64,000 bases of DNA from Pristionchus mayeri (Eukaryota; Nematoda; Chromadorea; Rhabditida; Neodiplogasteridae). The notes under the pieces were generated by a model that worked only from the letters and a program-made list of their open reading frames with translations, was not told the origin of the DNA and did no database searches. The stretch covers positions 9,362,001 through 9,426,000 of the forward strand of contig BTRK01000003.1 of NCBI GenBank assembly GCA_036245805.1, given 5' to 3'. Below, piece by piece: positions 14,564 through 27,394 of this stretch. Every line of letters starts with the position of its first letter. The stretch's first letter is position 1. Both the position numbers and the translations under genes were made by a program.

Positions 14564-17294
14564 TCAAATGGTACAGCAGTACTCCGCAATGGCGTTGCGC
14601 ACAAATCCAGAGGTGCATCCGGTTCCTCCGGGAGCAGGCATCCCGACTTCCTCCGCGCACACTCCGGGTACTGCAAGCGAACATCTACTCATCACACGTT
14701 GTCTCATCGATCAGATTGAGCGAGATAGTGTATGATATGAAGAGAGTGATACTATTACTCTCTACTTTAGTACCAGCTCCAGCATGTTTCTGTCAATGTA
14801 TTATTTCAGAATGATACGCCATCACTGCTAGCTTTTTGCGTTAGTCGTATTATCGGTTGATTTGCGAGGTCGCAGAAGGAATTGATATTAGTATAGTTTC
14901 GCTAACTATGCAAGAACTGAAAATAATGACAACTTTAGCCATTGATGCTCACCCGTAAAGAGCGAGACGCAAGATCCTTCCGCTGGGCCACCAGGAATCT
15001 TGACCATTGTATATTCAATGGGACAAAGACCGCCGAAAGCGGGGCCTGAGTCAGGACGGGTTGAGAACAAACCACCCCGAAACAATAAACAAACATAATA
15101 ATCTTCTGATTTATATTAATTTCCTGATTTTTGCTGTAATACGATTTACAGTTTACAGGACAATTGTATAGCTCGATAAGAAAAACAATTATTTTTTTAA
15201 TACAACGTGTTTAAAATAATTATGTTTAAGTGCAGTCAAGCATATCATACCGATGGAATTGGCCGGATTCATGTAGTCCACAACTGGGCAGCAGTAGCCA
15301 GATGAGTATAATTATGTTCCCTCGAGTCCGTTGGACCTCTAAAACAATGACATTCGAGATTGTATGAAGTTTTAGGTTTTCTAACTAGTTGTATCAGTGC
15401 ATAAGATAAACTGAAACCTGCAATGTGAACATTTGTTTTAAACATTCTTCTGGACTTTACACCGATCAAGTAGGGATAGCAAAGATTGGTCGAACAAGTG
15501 TCTCAGTGAGGATCCAACATTTGGGACATATATGATATATTGTCTCCTTGGGGTCATCTTATGGAGAGTGTCTGATGGAAATAAATGTCATAAAACAATA
15601 AAAGACAATTTTTGAAACTCCAAAGATCAAAATAATAGTGATCAAATAAACTGACGGTATTTCAACGAGGTTTGTATCGGTCAAGGTTAGAATGCATCCG
15701 GCATTAACGGAGATCTTCGAGAGAGGCTGCAATACGCACATCGCACTATCAATTCAAAACGTTAAATCCATCAATAGGGCTCTCTTATTGGAAAATCTTT
15801 GCAGATTTTTCAGGTATGCTTCAGAGGCTATACATAGATACTATGCGTTTGTTTAAGCAACGCAGCTGAATCATATTCGAAAATACAGCTAAATTTTAAT
15901 ATAAGGGAACCCTATTCATCAATTACCAGCTTGGTTTGATCGACCGTCTGAAACTGTGGGCCCGGAACAGCGTTAGCGACCACAGTCGACGTGCCCGTGT
16001 AGATTATAGCGCATGTTGTGGTGGACTCAAAGTATCCGATTGGTGGTGCGTTGGAGAGTGTACTCTCATTGGAATACTAGTGTCGAAATTGAGCCTACTT
16101 TGCAGGTTTTTAAATAAGCTACATATTTAAGATAACTACGCGGAAAGACAAAGCAAATAATTTAACCAATATTTTAATTCTAGAGTCGGACACAATTCCT
16201 GGTCGATGGTCACGCAGTACATGTATGCTTACTAGACTTTGATAACAAATGCAACCATAACTGAATTATGCTAGCTATCTGACCACTGTTAAGAATGGAA
16301 AGAGAGAGTAACATCTCCTCACAGGGGCGGGTGGGGCAGAACAGGTCTTGCAGCAGTACTGCTTCTTCATGGCATCCCTGAAAGAGTGCAATCGATTTAA
16401 TCGATTTCGTTGACTGGATGTTTTAGTAGGGGAAAACTATGTGGTCTAGGTTGGAACGCACATCTTTATTACACAATCGATACTTGTGTAATCTGAGGGG
16501 TATGTCACTCCGGTTACTCGGATTTATACGTACACTCGTTTCGTTATTGGCGAAGTAGAGTAGATGTATCTCAGGTTGTTATCGACACAAGTGACAGTCG
16601 ATCCGCCACCCTTCTCAGTCTGAGTTCCGTCACGGTTGCAGAAACCGCAGCTGCAAGAAGATTTTGAGATTACTAATATAATTATCCATATGTTATTAGA
16701 TTATACTAAGTAAATTGGAGGACGGAAACATACCAATTGTCGTTAGAAACACATACTTCGTTTTAGTAATTTTGCAATACCCTCGGGCAGGTTTTAGAAC
16801 GCTGAATAGCCCTCATTTACTGCTGCTGTTAGCATACCTGAACCCTACTCTAGAATTATGCAAAAAAAATCTGAAAATTGGAGACCTGTCTCTCCTTTGC
16901 GAAATTTTATGAATTTTCCAGGCGTATAATTTGAATTATTCCCGTGAACCGGTGAACCGTTTTTCAAAAAAAAGAATAACTCACGTCACTCCGCAATACA
17001 GTTTTCTCTGATTCAATGGGGCAGCTTCATTACTGCAGTAGCCATTCTTGATTCAATTGAAATTGATTCAATTCACACCTGAAATATTTCAATTTCCTCT
17101 CAGTTGATAACCGGTTCTTACGTAAATTAGACAAATCTTTTAAACTTTTCTTACAGAAATTGGAGTCCGACTTCTCAGCTATGTCATCCCACAGGTACCC
17201 AATAAACTTACGATGACGAATCGTTGCCGGTACATTGAGAGATGACAGTAGACAAGAGGGAGAGCAGGAGTACGGTAGGCAGGAGGAGGTGTAT
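14564..17294 (-). pseudogene. ShK-domain secreted protein paralogue, decayed
   Basis: Exons recognised by similarity to the genes at 13.3 and 56.7 kb: signal peptide 17212-17294, ShK1 16985-17078, ShK1 end plus linker 16570-16650, ShK2 end about 16326-16377, a GGPAEG exon 14953-15045 (93 nt, same length as in the 56.7-kb gene), and a final Cys-rich exon 14564-14670 ending TGA. Damage: the start codon is ATA instead of ATG, exon 2 has an insertion and frameshift, the exon 3 donor reads AT instead of GT, and the first half of ShK2 is not found. The last two exons look intact and in phase. Its 5' end abuts rearranged RTK copy 2 sequence, so a rearrangement probably truncated its promoter. No expression is expected, although the 3' exons could be a recent loss. 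Confidence 0.75.
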
Positions 17295-17295
17295 A

Positions 17296-18452
17296 CAGCA
17301 GTTGCTCCAAATGTTGTGGTCCTTGGACCTTTGGATGAAACTGTGGTTTCAGATGTGATTGTTGACACAGTCTCCGTGTAGGAGTTATCAGTTGTCTCTA
17401 TTGGAGTTGGCGATGTCCATTGTTCTTCAGAAATCGAGAAAGAATTGGCTGTGCTGTCCTCCAACGTATCAGTAGTTGATTTGATCGTAGTCGATGTTGT
17501 CAGATCTGTTGGGACGGGAGAGGTTCTGAATATCATTATTATGAAGATAATTACGTAATGTAGCATTACTGAAGGTGAAAATGATATGTCTCCATTTGTT
17601 TTATAGGTCAATATTCCAAAATCAAATATATAAGAAACTATATCGGTAAGATTCGAGGGATGGCATTGTGACCGGACAATATCGCTGCCTATGTTTATCA
17701 ATTTTTTTTCTTTTTTCCCGATCTCTATCCAATTTTCATTATACCCCCTTTGTTAGAATGTAATTAAACAACATTACCTCGTCTAACCATTCATTTTTGC
17801 TGAATTTAGAGTCTGGGAATTCTGATGACAAGGGATTTATATGTTTCGAGAGCATGGCCCACATATTTCTTCATTTTGTGAAGATAATTCATGGGGTATC
17901 CAGAAAAAAAGATTGGATCAAGATCAGCGGTGATAGTGTTCGACCTGTCCTTGAATCTTTCCGATCCGGTTTCTTAAAGGGGTGATCCTGGGAAAGTTCA
18001 GTCCACCATACTGAAAGTGTATATGCCGTAGAGGTCACTAACCCGATCAAAAATCACTTTGTTCGAAGGTCAACAGACGCCTCTGAGTCTATTTACATAC
18101 GCTCAAATCTCACTGACAGCGCAGGGTCGTGCAAGATTCAAATATGTTTCACAGTCTAAACTGGAGTTTTGCCAAATTCGCAGGGTGAAATGGTTACAGC
18201 TTGAAATTTATGTCCCGTACTCTACTGCTTTACAATACAAGTAAGGAGTAAATGAATATATTTAGGAGTAATTTTATTTTAAACTAGCTAGATTAGTAGT
18301 CTATGGAACCCTAATCCATATAAAATAGATCCTACCTTCTTGTACATATGACATATTTGAATGGAGGGGTGAAAGATAAAGCTTGAATCCACGTCCTACT
18401 ATGCGTATCTAAGCCGTAATTATATATCCCGCAGCAAAATCCTTGCCCTGAT
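17296..18452 (-). pseudogene. RTK copy 2, ectodomain and stalk part (inverted)
   Basis: The minus strand carries the counterparts of copy 1 ectodomain: the GQGFCCGI..YGLDTHS exon (18345-18452) and the stalk (SPVPTDLTTSTT region, about 17400-17700), plus the intervening segment also present at 3290-3830. It is oriented opposite to the kinase half that begins at about 18452, so the gene was broken by an inversion. The stalk frame stays open for 223 codons (17030-17701) only by running on, out of frame, through the first exon of the neighbouring ShK pseudogene. The transmembrane exon and glycine-loop exon of copy 1 are missing. Confidence 0.75.
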
Positions 18453-19395
<943 letters not shown>

Positions 19396-19628
19396 GTTAT
19401 TTAATGAAAATGCATGCTTTTTAGACAAATCGAAACGGATACGATTACTACCTGAAGCTTAGTGCCAAAGCAGAGTATTACCAGACAGAAACTGATCACC
19501 AATAAAAAAAAAACGATGATATTTCCAATATTCTTCCATTCGTGTATTCATTTGTTTCAAATGCCTAAACCTTAAGGGGAACCATGCCTTCTTAATAAAT
19601 TACTTTAATACCACGCCAATAAGCAATA

Positions 19629-19648
19629 CAGGGTGCGGAGAAAGTACT
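19629..19648 (+). repeat. Solo transposon end (CAGGGTGCG family)
   Basis: TA followed by CAGGGTGCGGAGAAAGTAC. It resembles both ends of the 24115-26985 element (CAGGGTGCGAGAAAAGTA) with a one-base insertion. No partner end was seen nearby. Confidence 0.5.
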
Positions 19649-19888
19649 TTGACAAAGTTTGAACTCGAATATTTCATCAGTCCTATCAACCTGTTATTGC
19701 ATGCTATAACACTTTTTAGTATACTTTTTAGTCTCGAGGTGTTCAATGCGCACTTCAAATAGTATCCCCTAGTAATGACTCGACCCCACCAGTACCGGAA
19801 ATCCATTATTGACCTTTGGACCCTCGTCCCACCGCAGGAGCGTGATATCCCACATTTACATTATAATACCTCATGAATATTATCAGGT

Positions 19889-19912
19889 TGTTCCATAAGT
19901 CTTGTCCGATTT
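19889..19912 (+). repeat. Solo mariner-type end
   Basis: TATCAGGTTGTTCCATAAGT resembles mariner terminal repeats (compare TCAGGTTGGTGCAAAAGT at 33629). A mirrored partner was not found within about 1.5 kb, so it is probably truncated. Confidence 0.45.
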
Positions 19913-20670
19913 TATCATTTACAAATTCCGGCTTCTACAGACATTCACGTGAGTTTTGGCAGCATGTACCTTATAATACACTTTCTAACGCACTACACTG
20001 TATCCCTGCCAATTCAATAATTTCGACACGAAATTAGACGACATTAGTACATTTGAACGTTCTCGTTTCGCATTTCTCCAGTCTCCTATTCCTTTAGGAA
20101 CATAAAAAGTGCCAAACTCATACCATTGTCGTAGAGTGTGATGAATGTACATCATTCCGAATCACTAATGGTCCTCAGTGCTTGAAAGGCATGGCTAGGA
20201 ATTTAAGATATTCTTGAAATGCGCTCAGATATTTATTTGCCAACCTGATATAAACCCATGTCATTTTCGTGTCGTACGATATAGATATATCTTTTGTTTT
20301 TAAAAGTGATCAATCTGTGTAATATCCCTATTCAAGTAAAGTATTGAATCTGGCTTCATTCGACATGATTATTCTTAGTTGTGAAATGTGAATGCCGAAT
20401 TTTTCACATTTGGCTAGTTTATATTTCTCGCACAACTAGAATGTATGACCTATTGTGGTAATCTGAAGCAGCAACCCATCACCTACAATCTCTTTTGTGA
20501 ATTCTATTTGAAAATCATTCATCGCTGAATGAAGATTTAACTTTTAAAGTATCATAAATCACAAATTTTATGAAATTTGTCCGAAATTTCATTTTCGGAA
20601 TTTTTTCAGTTTTCTGATGTAGACGAGCAACTGCACTCTAGCGATGGTTAAAACCGACTTTCACTGAATT

Positions 20671-22577
20671 CAGTATATCACGGGTATCACGAGTCAGTGG
20701 GGGAGTGCGAGAACATTTAAAAAAATTTTATTTCGTATTTGCCCCATATTATGATGGGATAATACCATGGAGTGAAGATTTCGAAAAATATAGGTCATTG
20801 GTCCCAGAGCCGGCTTTTAGAAATTTTCCGGTTTTCAACCTGGCTATGCCGTACCTCTGCTCCCAGACGAGCTACGGGGGTGGTTTTGGGCTCAAAATGA
20901 TCAGAAAATTATTCTGAACAACTTTCACGTTGAACACTTTTCTGTGAAACGTGAACCTCACAAGAAGTATCCAAAAAAAAACAAATTCTGAATCAAAAAA
21001 CAATTTTTTTCTCCATCACGGAGGAATCTTTCACGAGAACTTTTTTCCATAAAATGAAAGAATAAGTCCCTATTTGTCTAGGAAAAATATAAATTCAGAA
21101 TTTGAAGGTTGATCATATCGCGTTATTTTTAGTCAAAGTTGGTACTTTGACTACTAAACTACAAAAATTGCTCCTGCTCGATTTAAATGGACTACTGATT
21201 ATGAACTATCAGTGGTTTTCGAGTTTTAGACATTGGGTGTTCACAATAGCCACTTGAAATGTGGAGTTCGAATCAATTTGATAAATCGATTTTCTAATTC
21301 TCGATTTTGACCGAGTTTACGCGCAGCTAAAGTCCAAATGTAATAGCTATACCCGTGACGCCCTAGCAAATATTTTAGTAAACCCCGACATGTACACAAT
21401 TATTTTGCAAAGGTTCACCTAAAGCTTTCGACATTCTACTTAAATGTGCTGAAACATCCTCAAAATGAGAGAGCGTAAAATATGATTGTTCATTTTAAAA
21501 TCACCTGATCAAGATAGTATTATTATATGAGGTGCACAATTATTTTTTTGGAGAATTTCAGCCGTATTTTTTAGAAAACTAACCAATTCGATCGATTTTG
21601 AAAGAAATCAAAAATCGAATAATCTAAAAATTAATTTTTTTCTGTAATTGAATAAAGAATGTAAAACCAATGATATATAATTTATATGACCCCAATAATA
21701 ATTTTCAAACGGTATACTTGTCAATATTTACACATCTTTAGTTTAAAAAGATCAATGATATTTTACGCTCTCTCATTTTGAGCATGTTTGAGAACATTTA
21801 AGTAGAATGTCGAAAGCTTTAGGACCTTTGCAACATAATGGTGTACATATCGGGGTTTACTAAAATATTTGCTAGGGCGTCACGGGTATAGCTATTACAT
21901 TTGGACTTTAGCTGCGCGTAAACTCGGTCAAAATCGAGAATTAGAAAATCGATTTTTCAAATTGATTCGAACTCCTCATTTCAAGTGGCTATTGTGAACA
22001 CCCAATGACTAAAACTCGAAAACCACTGATAGTTCATAATCAGTAGTCCATTTAAATAGAGCAGGTTCAATTTTTGTAGTTTAGTAGTCAAAGTACCAAC
22101 TTTGACTAAAAATTTCGCGATATGATCCACCTTCAAATTCTGAATTTATATTTTTCCTAGACAGATACGGACTTACTCTTTCATTTTATGGAAAAAAAGT
22201 TCCCGTGAAAGATTCCTCCGTGATGGAGAAAAAAATTGTTTTTTGATACAGAATTTGTTTTTTTGGATACTTCTTGTGAGGTTCACGTATCACAGAAAAG
22301 TGTTCAACATGAAAGTTGTTCAGAATAATTTTCCGATCATTTTGAGCCCAAAACCACCCCTGTAGCTTGCCTGGGAGCAGAGGTACGGCATAGCCAGTTT
22401 GAAAACCGGAAAATTTCTAATAGCCGGCTCTGGGACCAATGACCTATATTTTTTCGAAATCTTCACTCCATGGTATTATTCAACCATAATATGGGGCAAA
22501 TACAAAATAAAAATTTTCAAAATGTTCTCGAGAGGTCTCTTTTTCATCCATTGACTCGTGATACGCGTGATATATTG
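20671..22577. repeat. 1.9-kb palindromic element
   Basis: Arms of about 810-825 bp (20671-21482 and 21753-22577) are reverse complements with scattered differences around a roughly 270-bp AT-rich spacer. Recognisable blocks include CAGAGCCGGCTTTTAG (about 20808) and its mirror (about 22415), and CACGGAGGAATCTTTCACG with its mirror. No coding potential. Degenerate single-arm relatives occur at 23610-23785 and 25325-25560. Confidence 0.9.
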
Positions 22578-22579
22578 TA

Positions 22580-23600
22580 CTGGAGACAGTGCAATTCATT
22601 CACTGGACATCATTTCAGTGTCTACATTCACATTCACTGCGATCTCATGCTGAAAACTGAATAAGCAAGCCCATCACACCTAGTTTTAGAAAGAGTATTA
22701 TCTATAATTCTAATTTAGTTGGGTGAGAAAGTATCGCTATATCTTCCCATCAACTAGCACCGTGTCAGAGAAAAAGTGTGAAGATATTCGATAGTCTGAT
22801 CAGTTCAAGCTTCGTTTTCTCGTAAAGCAGACATTTATAATTTAGATACATATCAGTGTTGGAATGTACAAGCATATGCCTATGTTATACCATGAGGCCA
22901 GATAATGGGAACACATGCATACGAGTAAGATCGAGCTTATGTGCTTCCAAAGCAGACAGGACTTATGCAACAACCTAATACCAACAAACCACGAGCAATT
23001 AGATTTATAATGTACCTTGGAGGAAGGAGCATATTCTGTGATATGCAACAGTCGTATGCACGTCATTTCGGACTAGGATGACCGACCGAATTTTAGTCGT
23101 TCCTTTCTTCACTTATTGCGATTTCTCACTGATCATGATCACGATGGGGTGTGTGTCTAAGAGATCACGCGTCGATTTACAATCACAAAAGTTTTCACCT
23201 TTATTTTATATGTAGATATATCACAGATATTCTGAGAGGACACAGGTGCATTATCATTACTGGTGACGCCGTAAAATCGAAACGCAGGTGCATGGAAAAA
23301 AAATCAAACGGCTCTAATCTTATCGACACAATGCCAGTTGATGTATCCCTGGTCGTAGACTTTTATAGTGAAGTGGTGAAGCCGTAAAATCGAAACTACC
23401 TAAAAGACGGCTCTAGGCATTTCAAAAGTTCCAAAAATTATAAAATGCTTCACAGTTGAGCTGGAAAGTTGTCCAAAAAGCAAAATGACCGCCTCGACGA
23501 GTTCTTCAATTCATCTGTTGAGGACTTTTTTGAAAACTCAATTTAAAATATATATAACACATGTATCGATGAAGCAAAAACAGCACCACCGCGAACATTT
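22580..23600. other. No gene recognised
   Basis: No splice-consistent coding exons or family motifs. Short frames only. Confidence 0.45.
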
Positions 23601-23609
23601 TTTTTCAAA

Positions 23610-23785
23610 CCCATTCAAAATCGACCATACTATGGTGGAATGATATAATAGTGAGAAGATTTCGAACGAGTAGGACCATTTGCCCCAGAGCCGGCTTTTA
23701 GGAAATTTCTGGTTTTACAGCCGGATGTGCTGAATTTCAGCTCCCAGATGAGCTACAGAGATGGCGTTGAGCTCAAAATGTGCTC
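23610..23785 (+). repeat. Dispersed repeat related to the 20.7-kb palindrome arm
   Basis: Contains GCCCCAGAGCCGGCTTTTAG and following sequence, nearly identical to 25325-25560 and clearly related to 20750-20950. Confidence 0.75.
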
Positions 23786-24774
23786 AAAATGTAAAAATGG
23801 AAATCCATTGAGGCATGTTTTTTTGATATTTCACATTCAATGTTGATCTGTGGCTATTTCGCACAATGAAATTGCACGTTCTCTTTGTGAAAATAATTAT
23901 TTTTGAGCTTAGTTTTGTTAAAATTGATAATCTTTGTAGGTCAATAATTAAATCTGAACGAGATAATTCAGAAAACATAATTCATTCAGAGAACACGTGA
24001 ATTTTATCAATTCTAAAAAAATCCACAAATTTCAACAGCGAATATTTTGAAAGTTGTGTAATCATGTAAACTGTCAGTACTTCGATGCTATGCGATTACA
24101 CTCCCTTACATATACAGGGTGCGAGAAAAGTATGGTGACAAGTCTTTTATGTAATATCTCGCGAAGTAATGATAGCATAGATTTCTGCTTCCGCCAGTGT
24201 ATGCCTGCGAACAGTACCTCCAACAATTTTATCACAGTTCCCCATCTATCGATTTTGTCTTTAAGAGCTTTTCGATTTTCAAGTTCGAAAAATGGGCCCT
24301 TGGCCCGCAGCTCATTTTTCTCTCTAATTAATAATAAAACATCTTCGGATAATAATTCCCCCACTTTCTCAAGTATGGAGAGCAACCATTCCTCTTTAAA
24401 GTATACTTTTTTAGACGGAAATACGATATCAGGAAACGGAGAAATATGAAAATAACTGCATCACACTTTGATACGGAATTATCTTTTTGAAAAATCACAT
24501 TTTCGAATTTCTTTCTCAGCATCTACATATTGAGATATAAACTTGTATGTTATATGCAAGGACCGAATTATGAATTTTAGTAGCGTCAAACTGAATGAAA
24601 ACATGGTTTAAACTACTGAACCATACATGAGAAAATATGGCTGAAAACGACACTTGGGACAGATTCGAAAAAGGTACAGAAGCAGATTCGCTTTCCCAAT
24701 TTAAACTGAAAGCATATTTGCACTACTGAATGGACGTGTACCATAATACATACGTTTATATTTTTCAATCATTC

Positions 24775-25215
24775 TTATTTGATTCTTTTCAATGTTTACC
24801 CGGGAGGCTTCAGCGTTGGAAACACCAAAAAAACGTTGTTTTTCGAAAATTCAAAAAGTTCAATGATTTCCCGTTTTCACATTTAGGCTTTATCAGCGCT
24901 CCAATGACAAATAATTTGCTTAGGATTGACTATTGTCACACTTTAAGAATATTGAAGTCATTTCCTGAGAAAATATTTTATTCCGAAAAAATCATGATTT
25001 TTTTCATTTTCCGAAAATAACTGAAATTATTTCGCTTAATTCGCTCGCAGGTGCTTGCCCAGACCCATTAATGTTACTTTCAGCCAATAGAACCACTCCC
25101 GATCCATCAGTATGGAAATGGCAATTCATTGAACTTTTTGAATTTTCGAAAAACAGCGGGTTTTTGGTGTTTCCAAAGCTGAAGCCTCCCGGGAAAACAT
25201 TGAAAAGATCTTAAA
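24775..25215. repeat. Fold-back pair
   Basis: About 100-bp arms: 24780-24880 (TTTACCCGGGAGGCTTCAGC) mirrored at 25115-25210. Spacer about 235 bp. Confidence 0.75.
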
Positions 25216-25324
25216 TCAATATCCCTGGTGTAGAATTGCACGGAGAATTTGATTTTCAAATAAAAAAATTGTGGAAAAAATTTCAACTTTTTGAAACCCA
25301 CAGTTTTTTCGCTTTTTCCAACTT

Positions 25325-25560
25325 ATCAGAGGTATCATGAGTCAGTGAAGGAAGCCGCGAACAATTTTTTAAAACCCATTCAAAATCGACCATACTATGG
25401 TGGGATGATATACTAGTGAGAATATTTCGAACGAGTAGGACCATTTGCCCCAGAGCCGGCTTTTAGGAAATTTCCGGTTTTACAGCCGGATGTACTGTAT
25501 TTCAACTCCCAAATGAGCTACAGAGATGGCGTTGAGCTCAAAATGTGCGGAAAATTATTT
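25325..25560 (+). repeat. Dispersed repeat, second copy
   Basis: Matches 23610-23785 closely across ACCATTTGCCCCAGAGCCGG and flanks, extending further on the right. Confidence 0.75.
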
Positions 25561-25783
25561 CCTAAAACTTTTATGTTGAAAGGAAAGCTTGAAACGCAGC
25601 CGTTAAGAATGCAGATCTGAAAAAGTGGAATCGGAACAAGAAAATAAATATTTTCACCATGGCAGAAGTCGAGTCCATGGAATTTTATTGCATATTATTG
25701 AAGTTAATGAGTCCTCATTCACAATAAAAATATACAAATGGAAATCGATTAAGGCATGTTTTTTGATATTTCACATTCAATGT

Positions 25784-26907
25784 TCAAGGTACTCGATTTT
25801 TCGAGGTACTGTTGCAAATCCCCTATTTGAATTACCGCCCTTGCCGTTCAATAACTCGAGCTCGAATTTTAAATTGTCATTCATTTTAGGGGACCTTTAA
25901 GTTGTAGTACATGTATGTGCGTAACCTCACGCAAAAAATTGGAGAAATCGCGGAGGGTAAAAAAAAGTAGGGCGCGCTTTTGTCCGTCGGCCCGAAAATG
26001 GGTATCTAACACCAATACTTCGTAACGTCCTAAAGCCCGTAATTGGGCTCAAATACTTCGAAAATCATACAAAACAACATTCAGAATTGTTTCCAGCCTC
26101 GATCCAGTGCTTCCATTGGGTCAAAATTACGACCGGCCCCGAAAAAAGAAAATAGATTTTCACACCTTTCTCGACATGAGAGCTTGGCCCATATGTGCTA
26201 AAACACTTCCAAATAACGTAGAAATGACCCTCTAAACTTCTCAGGGAAACGGGGAACCTGGAAACACCTTATTTCAACTGAAGTATACCGAACAACTTGC
26301 AAAACAGTAAATTTGTTCAAAATTGATCTATCTGGCAGCTGGATAGAAATGTAGAGCTTGATGCGCTAAACATTTTATCTGTTGAAAGTGAGTATCTATC
26401 TTTTCATTAAAGCGCGTTAAGGAGCCTAGAATTTGTCAGAAAACGGTGGAGGAGGCGCTCGGGGGAGCGCTAAATGGAGGGGAGGGAGAGGGAGGTCAGG
26501 CGGCGAGAGCGCCAGACGGTTAGAGTACGCGCTCTCGGGGGATTCTAGCTAGTTTCTTCTCAACTTCTAGGCTCCTTAGGACGCGACATCTTTATTCGAG
26601 AAAATTTTTTCGAGGGCCGTTCTTCACAGCTTACTTTTAAATATTTTTAAGCTGTATAACCAAATCTCCAAATTAAATGGACACATATTTAGACTCGGGC
26701 ACAAGTACCCTTCTTAAGAAAAAATAATGGAATGCGCCACCTATTACATTGCTGTAATGCGGCATTAAAGAATACGACTCATGCAGTGAGAGAAACATGA
26801 TCGTTTTTCTTCACTAAATTTTTAATAAATTAAATCTCGTAATCTAAAAGAAATATTTGTTTGATACATGAGCGCTAAATAGCTACATAGCTAAGGTACA
26901 TGGTGCA
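25784..26907 (+). repeat. 1.12-kb long direct repeat, copy 1
   Basis: Nearly identical to 28884-30007 in the same orientation. The first half (to about 26395) also occurs inverted at 27480-28097. It contains a GC-rich hairpin, about 26408-26585, with AAGGAGCCTAGAA / TTCTAGGCTCCTT arms, in otherwise AT-rich DNA. Confidence 0.9.
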
Positions 26908-27394
26908 AAAATTGGGATAAATTAAAACACTGCGCACCAAGTGGGGCTTAATTGAATTGTCTCACAATACTTTTCTCGCACCCTGTAATTATTGGCCTAC
27001 AAAGATTATCAATTGTAACAAAACTAAGCTCAAAAATAATTATTTTCCCATAAGTTATATCCGATTTTTCCATTTTCTGACAACAGTATTTATACCTTAT
27101 GTTTGATTTACGCGGCCTTTTTATAAAATTTTTTACTTATGGTGATACTTATTACAACGTGTATATTGAATCAGCATCTACTCTTTTGAGAATCTTGAAT
27201 TATTGATACGCAAACTTCGGATTTTTGGAGGTTCTGAAATACGACTTTTTAGATATCAATAAAACTTCGATCTTGGAGCACAATATAGCTTGTGTGGCCT
27301 AGCAACTCTCGTTTTTGTTCCATTCATGTGCTTTGAATAAGCGGGAAAAGAGAACGAGCAATTTCATTGTGCGATTTCATTCTGCACAGCTCAA

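Larger units (their letters stand above)
24115..26985. mobile_element. Putative 2.87-kb non-autonomous DNA transposon (CAGGGTGCG ends)
   Basis: It begins CAGGGTGCGAGAAAAGTA (24115) and ends with the mirror TACTTTTCTCGCACCCTG (26985). TA lies on both outer sides (24113-24114 and 26986-26987), as for TA-targeting elements. The interior is a patchwork: a fold-back pair at 24775-24880/25115-25215, the dispersed repeat 25325-25560, and the 5' copy of the 1.1-kb direct repeat. No transposase was recognised. Alternatively the two ends may belong to different insertions. Confidence 0.55.

Noticed and set aside
16568..16570. AT-starting donor as a possible U12 intron in the ShK pseudogene
   Set aside because: No U12 donor consensus or branch site, and the paralogue uses a GT donor at the same place; a mutated donor is simpler.
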